64,000 nucleotides of DNA, taken from NCBI RefSeq assembly GCF_027947575.1, contig NZ_CP116256.1, forward strand, positions 6,448,001 through 6,512,000, given 5' to 3'. Shown here in pieces: positions 25,776 to 34,378 of this stretch. How positions within the stretch are numbered: position 1 is the first letter of the stretch; each line of letters starts with the position of its first letter. The notes beneath the pieces are model-generated. The model had not been told where the DNA came from. It did no database searches and worked only from the letters and a program-made list of their open reading frames with translations. Position numbers and translations under genes: made by a program. Source of the stretch: Streptomyces rubrogriseus. GTDB lineage: Bacteria > Actinomycetota > Actinomycetes > Streptomycetales > Streptomycetaceae.

Positions 25776-26063
25776 ATGGGCGTTTTTACACGGCTTTTTC
25801 GGAGGTCGAAGAACACCGAGGCGGCGTCGGGCGCGGAGACGCGGACCGACGTCCCGGACGCCGGGAGCGCGGCCGGGGCGAAGGCGGCGGATGCCGCCGG
25901 GGCGGCCGAGCCCGCCGATGCCGGTCCGCGGAACACGGCGGAGGCCGGCGAAGCCGACGGGACCTCCACCGAGGCCGGCGACCCGGAGAGCGTCGGCATC
26001 CCCAAGCAGCAGTCCGCCGGGGAGGCCGTCGACAACGAGGCCGACAAGGGCGCCCGCACCTGA
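25776..26063 (+). CDS. Small acidic Ala/Gly-rich protein of unknown function
   Basis: 95 residues; ATG preceded by GGAG at good spacing. A short basic amphipathic start (GVFTRLFRRSK) is followed by a compositionally biased, probably disordered Ala/Asp/Glu/Gly sequence ending ESVGIPKQQSAGEAVDNEADKGA. The last part looks less random and may be the conserved core. It is 24 bases upstream of the MT0933-like gene and probably shares its transcript. I do not recognise a function. Confidence 0.62.
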   Translation: MGVFTRLFRRSKNTEAASGAETRTDVPDAGSAAGAKAADAAGAAEPADAGPRNTAEAGEADGTSTEAGDPESVGIPKQQSAGEAVDNEADKGART

Positions 26064-26087
26064 CTGCCCCGTGAGGGAAGGCGAACC

Positions 26088-26393
26088 ATGGGTCTCCTGG
26101 ACAACTTGAAGGCCAGACTCGAGCCGGCGAAGGGCAAGGTCTCCGACCTCGCGCAGCAGCACGGCGACAAGATCGATCGCGGTCTCGACAAGATGGCGCG
26201 GACCGTCGACGAGAGGACCAAGGGCAAGTACAGCGACCGGATCCAGACCGGCACGGGCAAGGCCAAGGGCGCCATGGACCGCCTCGCCCACAAGGACGAC
26301 AGGGGCGGGGAAGAAGGCGGCGGCACGCCCGGCGCCGCACCCGGCAGCGGACCCGGCGGCACCCCTCCGGCCGGCCCGCCACCGGCCTCCTGA
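26088..26393 (+). CDS. MT0933-like antitoxin-family protein
   Basis: 101 residues. The pattern GLLDNLKARLEPAKGKVSDL, then QHGDKIDRGLDKMARTVDE and TKGKYSDRIQTGTGKAKG, fits the actinobacterial MT0933-like 'antitoxin' family: a charged helical protein with Lys/Asp/Gly repeats. The tail after about residue 72 is Gly/Pro-rich. No toxin-like gene sits beside it, so the antitoxin name is only the family label. A hairpin follows. Confidence 0.72.
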   Translation: MGLLDNLKARLEPAKGKVSDLAQQHGDKIDRGLDKMARTVDERTKGKYSDRIQTGTGKAKGAMDRLAHKDDRGGEEGGGTPGAAPGSGPGGTPPAGPPPAS

Positions 26394-26416
26394 CCCGTTA
26401 CGCCGCAGGACGGTCA

Positions 26417-26443
26417 CGGAGCCCGGCCCCCGGGCCGGCTCCG
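26417..26443 (+). terminator. Hairpin after the MT0933-like gene
   Basis: CGGAGCC at 26417 pairs with GGCTCCG ending at 26443. GGCC/GGCC pairs inside with one bulged C and a four-base loop. It lies 24 bases after the stop codon. Confidence 0.65.
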
Positions 26444-26459
26444 GACCGCCCGCGGGCGC

Positions 26460-26483
26460 GGCTACGGCTACGGCTACGGCTAC
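26460..26483. repeat. Hexanucleotide tandem repeat
   Basis: Four perfect copies of GGCTAC lie between the MT0933-like gene terminator and the convergent dioxygenase-like gene. The repeat is outside any gene. Confidence 0.9.
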
Positions 26484-26541
26484 GGCACGGTGACAGCGCG
26501 GTCGCTGCGACCGGGCGGCACCTCGCCGCTGAGCCCGAGCG

Positions 26542-27255
26542 CTACGACCAGGTCGCCACGATGTATCCGACCCCGTAGGGCGCGTCCTCGTACAGCAGCG
26601 CCCCGCCCAGGTCCGAGTCCCCGGCGGCACCCGCGAGGACCTGCCAGGGTGCCCGGCCCGACGCCTTGAGCTCGCGGGCCAGACCGGGGTCGAGGGCGGC
26701 GAGTGCGGCCGGGTCCGCCGTTTCCAGGGCACGGCCCACCTCCGCGTCGAAGGGCGCCGCCCGCTCGTCGAGGTAGCCGGGCGCCTTCAGTGTGCGGCAC
26801 GCGCTGGCGTCGCCGAGCACCAGCAGCGCCGTCCGGCCGGACCGCGCGGCGACGTCCCGGCCGACGGCGGCACAGCGCTCGGCGGACAGCTCTTCTCCCA
26901 CCCCGATGACGTCGACGGGGGCGTCGGCCCAGCCGGTCCGCCCGAGCAGCCAGGCGCCGACGGCGAGGCCGTGGGGCAGCTCGGCCCCGTCGGCACCGGC
27001 GCTGTCGGCGCCCAGGCACACCTCCACGTCCACGCCGAAGCCGCGGAAGGAGCCCCGCGCACCGCTCGGATAGACCTCGGGCCCGGCGGAGTCCGCGGGT
27101 CCGACCACCACGAGCCGGTCGGGCCGGGACGCGGCGAGCACGCCCAGCGCGTCCGCGCACGCGGCGCGTGCGGCGTCCAGCTCGGGTGCGGCACCCGCGG
27201 CGACCTCCGGCACGAGGAGCGGCGGGCAGGGACAGACGGCGGCGGCGACAAGCAT
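26542..27255 (-). CDS. Class III extradiol dioxygenase-like (LigB-fold) protein
   Basis: 237 residues, ATG start. The N-terminal MLVAAAVCPCPPLLVPEV and RPDRLVVVGPADS patterns, the HGLAVGAWLLGRTGW stretch and the C-terminal GALLYEDAPYGVGYIVATW match a conserved actinobacterial protein annotated as class III extradiol dioxygenase subunit B-like. True dioxygenases bind iron through two His and a Glu. The expected N-terminal histidine after CPHPP is replaced (CPCPP), so enzymatic activity is doubtful. It always seems to travel with miaA/miaB in actinobacteria (recollection), and here it lies 49 bases downstream of miaB. Confidence 0.78.
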   Translation of the reverse strand: MLVAAAVCPCPPLLVPEVAAGAAPELDAARAACADALGVLAASRPDRLVVVGPADSAGPEVYPSGARGSFRGFGVDVEVCLGADSAGADGAELPHGLAVGAWLLGRTGWADAPVDVIGVGEELSAERCAAVGRDVAARSGRTALLVLGDASACRTLKAPGYLDERAAPFDAEVGRALETADPAALAALDPGLARELKASGRAPWQVLAGAAGDSDLGGALLYEDAPYGVGYIVATWS

Positions 27256-27304
27256 GATCGGCAGCGTATCCCCGTGTCGCCGCCCCCGGCGGCACCCCCC
27301 GCGG

Positions 27305-28822
27305 TCAGTCGCAGCCGCAGCCGCTCGCCACGGCCGGCTGGGGCTCGGGAACGCCGATCTTCGGCAGTCCCAGCAGCACGCCCGCGGGCTTGGCCTGCTC
27401 GGCGGTGTTGCGCTTCTCCCAGGCGTCGCCCGCGCGCGTGCGGCGCACGTCGAGCACGGCGCCCTCGGCGAGGAGGTGGTGCGGGGCGGCGTAGGTGATC
27501 TCCACGGTCACCACGTCGCCGGGGCGGACCTCCTGGTCGGGCTTGGTGAAGTGCACCAGGCGGTTGTCGGGGGCCCGGCCGGACAGACGGTGGGTGGCGC
27601 CGTCCTTGCGGCCCTCGCCCTCGGCGACCATCAGCTCCAGGGTGCGGCCGACCTGCTTCTTGTTCTCGTCCCAGGAGATCTCCTCCTGAAGGGCCACGAG
27701 GCGCTCGTAGCGCTCCTGGACGACCGCCTTGGGGATCTGGTTCTCCATCTCGGCGGCCGGGGTGCCGGGGCGCTTGGAGTACTGGAAGGTGAAGGCCTGG
27801 GCGAAGCGGGCCTCCCGCACCACGTGCAGCGTCTGCTCGAAGTCCTCCTCGGTCTCGCCGGGGAAGCCCACGATGATGTCGGTGGTGATCGCCGCGTGCG
27901 GGATGGCGGCGCGGACCTTCTCGATGATCCCCAGGTAGCGCTCCTGGCGGTAGGAGCGGCGCATCGCCTTGAGGACCGGGTCGGAGCCGGACTGGAGCGG
28001 CATGTGCAGCTGCGGCATCGCGTTCGGCGTCTCGGCCATGGCGGCGATGACGTCGTCGGTGAAGTCGCGGGGGTGCGGGGAGGTGAAGCGGACGCGCTCC
28101 AGGCCGTCGATGTTCCCGCAGGCGCGCAGCAGCTTGCTGAACGCCTCGCGGTCGCCGATGTCGGAGCCGTAGGCGTTGACGTTCTGCCCGAGCAGGGTGA
28201 TCTCGCTGACGCCCTCGGCGACCAGGGCCTCGACCTCGGCGAGGATGTCACCGGGGCGGCGGTCCTTCTCCTTGCCGCGCAGCGCCGGGACGATGCAGAA
28301 GGTACAGGTGTTGTTGCAGCCGACGGAGATGGAGACCCAGGCCGCGTACGCGCTCTCGCGCCGGGTGGGCAGCGTGGACGGGAACGCCTCCAGGGACTCG
28401 GCGATCTCGACCTGCGCCTCCTCCTGCACGCGGGCGCGCTCGAGCAGCACCGGGAGCTTGCCGATGTTGTGGGTGCCGAAGACGACGTCCACCCAGGGGG
28501 CCCGCTTCACGATGGTGTCGCGGTCCTTCTGCGCCAGGCAGCCGCCGACGGCGATCTGCATGCCGGGGCGGCTCGCCTTCTTCGGGGCGAGGTGGCCGAG
28601 GTTGCCGTACAGCTTGTTGTCGGCGTTCTCCCGTACGGCGCAGGTGTTGAAGACGACGACGTCGGCGTCGCCGTCGGCGCCCTCGGGGGCGCGGACGTAA
28701 CCCGCGTCCTCCAGCAGACCGGACAATCGCTCGGAGTCGTGGACGTTCATCTGGCACCCGTAGGTGCGTACTTCGTAGGTGCGCGTGCCGCCCGCTGACT
28801 GGCTCCGGTCGATGCTGCTCAT
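27305..28822 (-). CDS. miaB: tRNA-2-methylthio-N6-dimethylallyladenosine synthase
   Basis: 505 residues. It is a radical-SAM methylthiotransferase that converts i6A37 to ms2i6A37 using two iron-sulfur clusters. The N-terminal UPF0004 cysteines are in [15 protein letters not shown] and VGGCLAQ. The radical-SAM motif is CNNTCTFC, and a TRAM domain lies near the C-terminus ([13 protein letters not shown]). The protein ends with SGCGCD, a Cys-rich tail. There is no strong ribosome site before the ATG. It acts after MiaA. Confidence 0.97.
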   Translation of the reverse strand: MSSIDRSQSAGGTRTYEVRTYGCQMNVHDSERLSGLLEDAGYVRAPEGADGDADVVVFNTCAVRENADNKLYGNLGHLAPKKASRPGMQIAVGGCLAQKDRDTIVKRAPWVDVVFGTHNIGKLPVLLERARVQEEAQVEIAESLEAFPSTLPTRRESAYAAWVSISVGCNNTCTFCIVPALRGKEKDRRPGDILAEVEALVAEGVSEITLLGQNVNAYGSDIGDREAFSKLLRACGNIDGLERVRFTSPHPRDFTDDVIAAMAETPNAMPQLHMPLQSGSDPVLKAMRRSYRQERYLGIIEKVRAAIPHAAITTDIIVGFPGETEEDFEQTLHVVREARFAQAFTFQYSKRPGTPAAEMENQIPKAVVQERYERLVALQEEISWDENKKQVGRTLELMVAEGEGRKDGATHRLSGRAPDNRLVHFTKPDQEVRPGDVVTVEITYAAPHHLLAEGAVLDVRRTRAGDAWEKRNTAEQAKPAGVLLGLPKIGVPEPQPAVASGCGCD

Positions 28823-28870
28823 GGCACTAAGGGTAGGCGGTCACGATCGGGCCGAACGCCCGCACACATC

Positions 28871-28929
28871 TTGACAGTACACCGTCAATCTCGGTGTGAT
28901 GCATGGGAGCGCTCCCATGCATCACACCG
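28871..28929 (+). promoter_or_regulatory. Promoter with CebR operator inside a 38-base palindrome
   Basis: A -35 TTGACA at 28871-28876 and a -10-like TGTGAT at 28895-28900 (18-base spacer) overlap a perfect palindrome at 28892-28929. At its centre (28904-28917) is TGGGAGCGCTCCCA, exactly the CebR operator that controls cellulose/cellobiose genes in Streptomyces. CebR binding would block the -10 region of the downstream cellulose-binding protein gene. Confidence 0.9.
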
Positions 28930-28994
28930 TGCATGCCCCGTACCGGCCCCACGCATGCGCTGACGCATCCCTTCTCCCGCACTGGAGGCACCCT

Positions 28995-30188
28995 GTGCGC
29001 ACCCGAGTCCTTCGATTACTGCGCCGGCCCTGGACCGCGGCCGTGGCCGCCGTGGCGCTGGTGGTGTCGGTCCTGGTGGCGATGCCGGCGAGCGGCGCGG
29101 CGGCGGCCGCCTGCCGGGTCGACTACGGCGTCGACGCCTGGGCGGGCGGCTACACGGCCCGGGTGAGGATCACCAACCTCGGCCCCGCGGTGAGCGACTG
29201 GCGTCTGACCTGGACCTACACCGGCGATCAGCAGGTGACGTCGGCGTGGAACGCGACCGTCACCCAGACCGGCGCCTCCGTCGTCGCCGTCGACGCCGGC
29301 TGGAACGGCGCCGTGGCGACGGGCGGCACCGCCGAGTTCGGACTGCAGGGGACCTGGCGGTCCGCCGACCCCGCACCGGACGACTTCGCGCTCAACGGCA
29401 CCTCCTGCGGCGACGACGGCGGCACACCGACGGCCACTCCGACGACGTCCCCCACCACACCGCCGACCACGCCTCCCCCGACGACTCCACCGCCGTCCGC
29501 GGAGTGCGGTGACGCGGTGATCTGCTCGGGCTTCGAGGACCAGGCCGGCCCCGAGCCCTCCGGCGACTGGCGGTTCACCGCACCCGACTGCCGGGGCACG
29601 GGCACGGCCGCCGTGGACTCGGCGGTGTCCCACGAGGGCGGCAGGTCGCTCCGGGTGGACGGCCGGGCCGGGTACTGCAACCACGCGTTCGTCGCCCACA
29701 CCGCGGACCTGTCGTCGGTCGGCCCGGTGATGTACGTGCGCATGTGGGTCCGGCACAGCACCGCGCTGCCGACCTCGCACGTCACCTTCGTGTCGATGCC
29801 GGACTCGGCGCAGGGCGGCCGGGCGCTGCGCGTGGGCGGCCAGAACGGCGCGCTGCAGTGGAACCGGGAGAGCGACGACGCCACCCTGCCCGCGCAGAGC
29901 CCGGCCGGGGTGGCGCTGAGCCGGCCGCTGCCGACGGACGGCTGGCAGTGCCTGCGGTTCGCGATCGACACCACGGCCGCCGGCCTCGACACCTGGCTCG
30001 GCGACGAGCAGGTGCCGGGCCTGCACGCCGACGGGGTGCCGACGCAGGACGTCGACCAGCAGTGGCTCGCCCGCGGCACCGCGCCCAGGCCGACCGCCCT
30101 GCGACTGGGCTGGGAGAGCTACGCGACGGGCGACGACACCGTCTGGTTCGACGACGTGGCCGTGGGCTCCGCACCGATCGGCTGCTGA
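28995..30188 (+). CDS. Secreted CBM2 cellulose-binding protein with Cip1-like C-terminal domain
   Basis: 397 residues; GTG at 28995 with GGAGG six bases upstream. A Sec signal peptide (about 1-39) is followed by a family 2 cellulose-binding module (about 40-137) with the usual paired cysteines and surface tryptophans (WRLTWTY, SAWNA, WNGAV). Next comes a Thr/Pro linker (about 142-165) and a 225-residue domain with CSGFEDQ, SGDWRF, MYVRMWVR and GWESYATGDDTVWFDDV. That domain resembles the Cip1-type polysaccharide-active or glucuronan lyase-like fold (moderate confidence from memory). A CebR operator directly upstream implies induction by cellulose breakdown products. Confidence 0.86.
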   Translation: MRTRVLRLLRRPWTAAVAAVALVVSVLVAMPASGAAAAACRVDYGVDAWAGGYTARVRITNLGPAVSDWRLTWTYTGDQQVTSAWNATVTQTGASVVAVDAGWNGAVATGGTAEFGLQGTWRSADPAPDDFALNGTSCGDDGGTPTATPTTSPTTPPTTPPPTTPPPSAECGDAVICSGFEDQAGPEPSGDWRFTAPDCRGTGTAAVDSAVSHEGGRSLRVDGRAGYCNHAFVAHTADLSSVGPVMYVRMWVRHSTALPTSHVTFVSMPDSAQGGRALRVGGQNGALQWNRESDDATLPAQSPAGVALSRPLPTDGWQCLRFAIDTTAAGLDTWLGDEQVPGLHADGVPTQDVDQQWLARGTAPRPTALRLGWESYATGDDTVWFDDVAVGSAPIGC

Positions 30189-30213
30189 CCGGCGGTACGT
30201 GATCCGCGCCGGC

Positions 30214-30873
30214 TCAGGGCTCGATGAGGCCCGCGCGGATCGCGTACCTGGTGAGTTCCAGGCGGTCCCGTACGCCCAGTTTCTGCAGGAGGTTCGCGCG
30301 GTGGCGTTCGACGGTCTTGGCGCTGATGAACAGCAGCTCGCCGATCTCCTTGGAGGTGTGACCCTCGGCGACCAGCTTGAGGATCTCCTCCTCGCGCTCG
30401 GTGATGGGGCGCTCGGGCAGACCACCACCGCCCTGCACGCGGTCCAGGTAGGAGCGGACCAGGGCCCGCTCGGCGCCGGGGTAGATGAACGGCTCGTCGC
30501 GCACGGCGGCCCGGCACGCCTCGACCAGGTCGCGGTCGGCGACGGACTTGAGGACGTATCCGCAGGCGCCCGCCTTGAGGGCCTCGAAGAAGTACTGCTC
30601 GTTGTCGTACATGGTCAGGATGAGGATGCGCAGCTCGGGCAGGCGCCGGGAGAGTTCGCGGGCCGCCTGGAGGCCGGTCATGCGGGGCATGGCGACGTCC
30701 AGGACGGCCAGGTCGATCTCGGTGGCCCGCGCGGCCGCGACCGCTTCGGCACCGTCACCGGCCTCGGCGACCACCGTCAGATCGGGTTCGCCGTCCAGGA
30801 TGAGGCGGACGCCGCGGCGTACGAGGGTGTGGTCGTCGGCGAGCAGGACGCGGATCGGGGGCCGTGCGGACAT
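30214..30873 (-). CDS. NarL/LuxR-type response regulator
   Basis: 219 residues. The receiver domain starts RVLLADDHTLVRRG, with the phospho-acceptor Asp in LAVLDVAMP and the conserved Lys in YVLKSV. A C-terminal LuxR helix-turn-helix follows (ITEREEEILKLVAEGHTSKEI, AKTVERHRANL). The ATG overlaps the stop of the partner kinase gene (ATGA). The pair is divergent from the KhtTU-like antiporter genes, which makes those a possible target (inference). Confidence 0.95.
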   Translation of the reverse strand: MSARPPIRVLLADDHTLVRRGVRLILDGEPDLTVVAEAGDGAEAVAAARATEIDLAVLDVAMPRMTGLQAARELSRRLPELRILILTMYDNEQYFFEALKAGACGYVLKSVADRDLVEACRAAVRDEPFIYPGAERALVRSYLDRVQGGGGLPERPITEREEEILKLVAEGHTSKEIGELLFISAKTVERHRANLLQKLGVRDRLELTRYAIRAGLIEP

Positions 30874-31853
30874 CAGGGGCTGTCTCCGGTTCGGTCTGCG
30901 GAACGGTCCCCCGGCGGCGCGGGGACGCGCAGGCGTACGTCGGTGCCCCCTCCGGGGGCGGGTTCGAAGTGGATCTCGGCTCCTATCAGCAGGGCCCGCT
31001 CCCGCATCCCGCGGATACCGGCGCCCTCGGCGGCCGTGCCGAGACCGGTGCCGTCGTCCCGGACGAGCAGTTCGACACCGGCGGCGCCGGGCAGCGGCCG
31101 CAGCGTGAGCGCCGCGCGGGCGGCGTCGGCGTGGCGGGCGGTGTTGGTCAGTCCCTCCTGGGCGACCCGGTAGAGCACGAGTTCGGCCTCCGGGGCGAGC
31201 GGGGGGAGGTCGCCGGGGATGTGGTGCTGGACGGTCAGCCCGTGGTGCGTGAACTCGGCGGCGAGCGAGCGCAGCGCGCTGGCCAGGCCGAGTTCCTCCA
31301 GGACGCCCGGACGCAGCCGGCGGGCGATGCGGCGGATCTCGTCGAGCCCGGCCCGGGTGGCCTCCTGCGCCAGGGTCACCTCGTCGCGCAGTTCCCCGGG
31401 GACCCGGTCCGCGACGCGCTTGAGCTGGAGGAGGACGGCGGTCAGGGTCTGGCCCACCTCGTCGTGGAGTTCGCGGGCGATGCGGTGCCGTTCGCGTTCC
31501 TGGGCCTGCAGGGCCCGACCGGCACCGGCGGCGCGTTCGGCCTGGAGCCGGTCCAGCATCGTGTTGTACGTCGCGATGAGCTGCGCCGCCTCGGCCGGTC
31601 CGGAGACCTCGGGACGGGACCCGGGCACCAGCAGGTCGGCGGTGGACATGGCCCGGCCCAGCCGGTGCAGCGGGGTGAGCCCGATGCGCAGGACGACCGC
31701 GTTGCCGGCCAGCAGGGCCGCGAGGCCGGCCAGCAGGACGAGGGCCTCCCCGGCCAGCACGGGCGTCGACACGGTGACCGGTCCCAGCAGCAGTGCGGTG
31801 GCGACGACCAGGCCGGCGGCGTTGAGCGAGAAGATCCGCCAGAACAGCGACAC
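30873..31853 (-). CDS. NarL-type sensor histidine kinase
   Basis: About 326 residues from a GTG giving MSLFWRIFSLNAAG, the usual beginning of such kinases. An ATG at 31949 would add 32 polar residues with some rare codons. Two membrane helices (about 10-30 and 38-58) leave almost no extracellular loop, so the signal is probably sensed in or near the membrane. A HAMP-like linker is followed by the HisKA_3 box RERHRIARELHDEVGQTL and an ATPase domain (LVRDDGTG, GIRGMRERA). It is translationally coupled to its response regulator. Confidence 0.88.
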   Translation of the reverse strand: MSLFWRIFSLNAAGLVVATALLLGPVTVSTPVLAGEALVLLAGLAALLAGNAVVLRIGLTPLHRLGRAMSTADLLVPGSRPEVSGPAEAAQLIATYNTMLDRLQAERAAGAGRALQAQERERHRIARELHDEVGQTLTAVLLQLKRVADRVPGELRDEVTLAQEATRAGLDEIRRIARRLRPGVLEELGLASALRSLAAEFTHHGLTVQHHIPGDLPPLAPEAELVLYRVAQEGLTNTARHADAARAALTLRPLPGAAGVELLVRDDGTGLGTAAEGAGIRGMRERALLIGAEIHFEPAPGGGTDVRLRVPAPPGDRSADRTGDSP

Positions 31854-32063
31854 GTTCCTCTTCCCGCTCCTCCCGGCCTGCTCGCACGACACCCCCGCGG
31901 CCAGCTTCGCCGACCGCGACCGGCTGCGTATATCCGTCACGACACCCATATCGCCACCGTACGTGCGGATGGCAGCATGGCGAGGTCGCGGGCACGGCAC
32001 CCACGTGCGGAAAGCGCAGCTGGAGACGCGGCAGGCAACGCAGGACGAGTGAGGGGAAAGCAC

Positions 32064-32549
32064 GTGTCAGCTCCACGCCTGAGGGCGACGCCGCTCCCGG
32101 GTATCGGGGTCCAGTACGACCTGGTGACCCGCGAGCACCGCCACCTGTCGGTGGTGGCCCACCGCGACGGCGCCCGCACGGTGAACGTGTACCGGTCCGA
32201 CGACCCCGATTCCTGTGCCCACTCACTGCGGCTGACGGGGCCCGAGGCGGGCGCGCTGATCGACGCGCTGAAGCCCTCCCACCACAGCGCGAGCCTGCTC
32301 TACACCACCGATCTGGGCCTGGTCGCCGAACGGATCGAGGTGGCGGCCACCTCCCGGTGGAACGGACGGCTGCTGGGCGACACCCGGATGCGGACCGACA
32401 CGGGCGCCTCGATCGTGGCGGTGCTGCGGCGGGCCGAGGCGATTCCCTCGCCGGCGCCGGACTTCCGGCTCGTGGGTGGTGACACCTTGATCGTCATCGG
32501 CACCCGTGAGGGCGTCGACGCCGCCGCGGCGAAACTCGGGCAGGAGTGA
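32064..32549 (+). CDS. Cation/proton antiporter regulatory subunit (KhtT-like, RCK_C domain)
   Basis: 161 residues; GTG at 32064 after GAGGGGAAAG. The N-terminal half (LPGIGVQYDLVT, REHRHLSVVAHRDGARTVNVY) and the C-terminal TrkA_C/RCK_C domain (VLRRAEAIPSPAPDFRLVGGDTLIVIGT) match KhtT-type subunits. These gate K+/H+ antiporters in response to ligands such as c-di-AMP or pH. It ends 4 bases before the antiporter start, so the two form one complex and operon. Confidence 0.9.
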   Translation: MSAPRLRATPLPGIGVQYDLVTREHRHLSVVAHRDGARTVNVYRSDDPDSCAHSLRLTGPEAGALIDALKPSHHSASLLYTTDLGLVAERIEVAATSRWNGRLLGDTRMRTDTGASIVAVLRRAEAIPSPAPDFRLVGGDTLIVIGTREGVDAAAAKLGQE

Positions 32550-32553
32550 GCGC

Positions 32554-33789
32554 GTGCACTCCGCGGTACTCCTGATCGAGTTCGGTTCCATCATCCTGGG
32601 GCTCGGGCTGCTCGGCCGGTTCGCCGGCCGTTACCGGCTGTCGCCCATCCCGCTGTACCTGCTGGCCGGTCTCGCCTTCGGCGAGGGCGGCCTGCTGCCG
32701 CTCGGCGCGAGCGAGGAGTTCGTCGCGACCGGCGCCGAGATCGGTGTCATCCTCCTGCTGCTGATGCTGGGCCTGGAGTACACGGCCAGCGACCTGGTGA
32801 CCAACCTCAAGTCCCACTATCCGGCCGGTCTCGTCGACTGCGCGCTCAACGCCGTGCCGGGCGCGGTGGCCGCGCTGCTGATGGGCTGGGGCCCGGTGGC
32901 CGCCGTCGTCCTGGCCGGCGTGACGTGGATCTCGTCGTCCGGTGTGATCGCGAAGGTCCTCGGCGACCTGGGCCGGGTCGGCAACCGCGAGACGCCGGTG
33001 ATCCTGAGCGTGCTGGTCCTGGAGGACCTGGCGATGGCGGTGTACCTGCCGATCGTCACGGCCCTGGTCGCCGGCGCCGGTCTGATGACCGGGAGCATCA
33101 CGCTGGCGGTCGCGCTGGCCGCGGCGGGGCTGGTGCTCTTCGTGGCGGTGCGCTACGGCCGGCTGATCTCCCGCTTCGTCTCCAGTGACGACCCGGAGAA
33201 GCTGCTCCTCGTGGTGCTGGGCCTGACGATCCTCGTCGCCGGTGTCGCCCAGCAGCTCCAGGTGTCGGCCGCGGTGGGCGCCTTCCTGGTGGGCATCGCG
33301 CTGTCCGGGGAGGTCGCGGAGGGCGCGCACACGCTGCTGAGCCCGCTGCGGGACCTGTTCGCGGCCGTCTTCTTCGTCTTCTTCGGGCTGCACACGGACC
33401 CGGCCAGCATTCCGCCGGTCCTGCTGCCCGCGCTGGCGCTGGCGCTGCTGACCGCCGTGACGAAGATCGCCACGGGGTACTGGGCGGCGCGGCGCGCCGG
33501 GATCTCCGTCAAGGGCCGATGGCGGGCGGGCGGTGCGCTGGTGGCGCGCGGTGAGTTCTCCATCGTCATCGCGGGCCTCGCGGTCTCCGCCGGCATCGAG
33601 CCGTCCCTGGGCCCGCTGGCCACGGCGTACGTCCTCATCCTGGTCGTCCTCGGCCCCCTCACCGCGCGCTTCACCGAGCCGCTGGCGATGCGCCTCTTCG
33701 GGCGCCGCGACAACCCGGACCGCCCGAGCGGCCTCGCGGAGGGGTCGCCCCGGGCCGCGGCGACGGAGGAAGCCTCGGTGGGCGACTGA
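32554..33789 (+). CDS. CPA2-family K+(Na+)/H+ antiporter (KhtU-like)
   Basis: 411 residues, GTG start with AGGAG in the end of the upstream gene. About 12 hydrophobic helices fill residues 5-385. CPA2 signatures include GLLGRFAGRYRLSPIPLYLLAGLAFG, the EDLAMAVYLP segment with the ion-binding Glu-Asp, and GAFLVGIALSG. The C-terminus is short and polar, with no RCK domain of its own; regulation comes from the small upstream subunit. It exports potassium or sodium in exchange for protons at the cell membrane. Confidence 0.93.
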   Translation: MHSAVLLIEFGSIILGLGLLGRFAGRYRLSPIPLYLLAGLAFGEGGLLPLGASEEFVATGAEIGVILLLLMLGLEYTASDLVTNLKSHYPAGLVDCALNAVPGAVAALLMGWGPVAAVVLAGVTWISSSGVIAKVLGDLGRVGNRETPVILSVLVLEDLAMAVYLPIVTALVAGAGLMTGSITLAVALAAAGLVLFVAVRYGRLISRFVSSDDPEKLLLVVLGLTILVAGVAQQLQVSAAVGAFLVGIALSGEVAEGAHTLLSPLRDLFAAVFFVFFGLHTDPASIPPVLLPALALALLTAVTKIATGYWAARRAGISVKGRWRAGGALVARGEFSIVIAGLAVSAGIEPSLGPLATAYVLILVVLGPLTARFTEPLAMRLFGRRDNPDRPSGLAEGSPRAAATEEASVGD

Positions 33790-33813
33790 CCGGCACCGGG
33801 CTCGTCCCCCGGC

Positions 33814-33843
33814 ACGACTCCGGCACCCGGGTGCCGGAGTCGT
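33814..33843. terminator. Bidirectional terminator between antiporter and mazG-like genes
   Basis: A perfect 15+15 palindrome (ACGACTCCGGCACCC and its complement) lies between two convergent stop codons. Confidence 0.85.
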
Positions 33844-33855
33844 CGCACGCCGGGG

Positions 33856-34371
33856 TCAGGCGCCGGTCGGTTCCGGGGCGTCCGGCGTCCGCGGTGTCCA
33901 GCCCTGCCGGCGCAGCACGCCGGAGACGTCCGGTGTCTCGTAGTGGTCGCCCTTGAGGACCTTGCCGTCGGCCCGGCGGCTGACGCGGCCGTCGGGCCCC
34001 AGCTTGGTCATGTTGGAGCGGTGGACCTCCGCGATCACCGCGTCCAGGTCGATGCCGTGCACGAGGGCGGTGCCGTAGGCCACGTAGACCACGTCGGCCA
34101 GTTCGTGCGCGAGCCGGTCGAGCGGGCCCCGCACCGACACCTCGGCGACCTCGGCCGCCTCCTCGGCCAGCAGCTCGCCTCTGTGCGCGGCCAGGGCGGG
34201 CGGGACCTCGGTCGGAGTGCTGCGGGCGTCCAGCCCGAAGGCGAGGTGGAAGGCACGGACCAGGTCCGCGGGCGACGTCCTGCCCCGGTCGGGCGACGTC
34301 CTGCCCTGATCGGGCGGGGTGCGGCCCTCGGCGGACGGCGGGCCGCTCTCGGCGGGCGGGGTGTTGCTCAT
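33856..34371 (-). CDS. MazG-like nucleotide pyrophosphohydrolase domain protein
   Basis: 171 residues. The first about 35 residues are a low-complexity Pro/Gly/Arg stretch containing an in-frame duplication. The MazG-type helical core follows: AHRGELLAEEAAEVAEV and LAHELADVVYVAYGTALVHGIDL supply the ExxE and ExxD magnesium ligands. DAVIAEVHRSNMTKLG is the characteristic end of the fold. Such enzymes hydrolyse NTPs or dNTPs, often non-canonical ones, to NMP and pyrophosphate. A PafBC-type promoter ends 7 bases before the ATG, which implies a damage-induced, near-leaderless transcript. That would suit a house-cleaning role. Confidence 0.88.
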   Translation of the reverse strand: MSNTPPAESGPPSAEGRTPPDQGRTSPDRGRTSPADLVRAFHLAFGLDARSTPTEVPPALAAHRGELLAEEAAEVAEVSVRGPLDRLAHELADVVYVAYGTALVHGIDLDAVIAEVHRSNMTKLGPDGRVSRRADGKVLKGDHYETPDVSGVLRRQGWTPRTPDAPEPTGA

Positions 34372-34378
34372 GCCGACG

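Noticed and set aside
26460..26483. GGCTAC repeat as a coding repeat
   Set aside because: It lies between a terminator and a stop codon of a convergent gene and is not in a supported frame.
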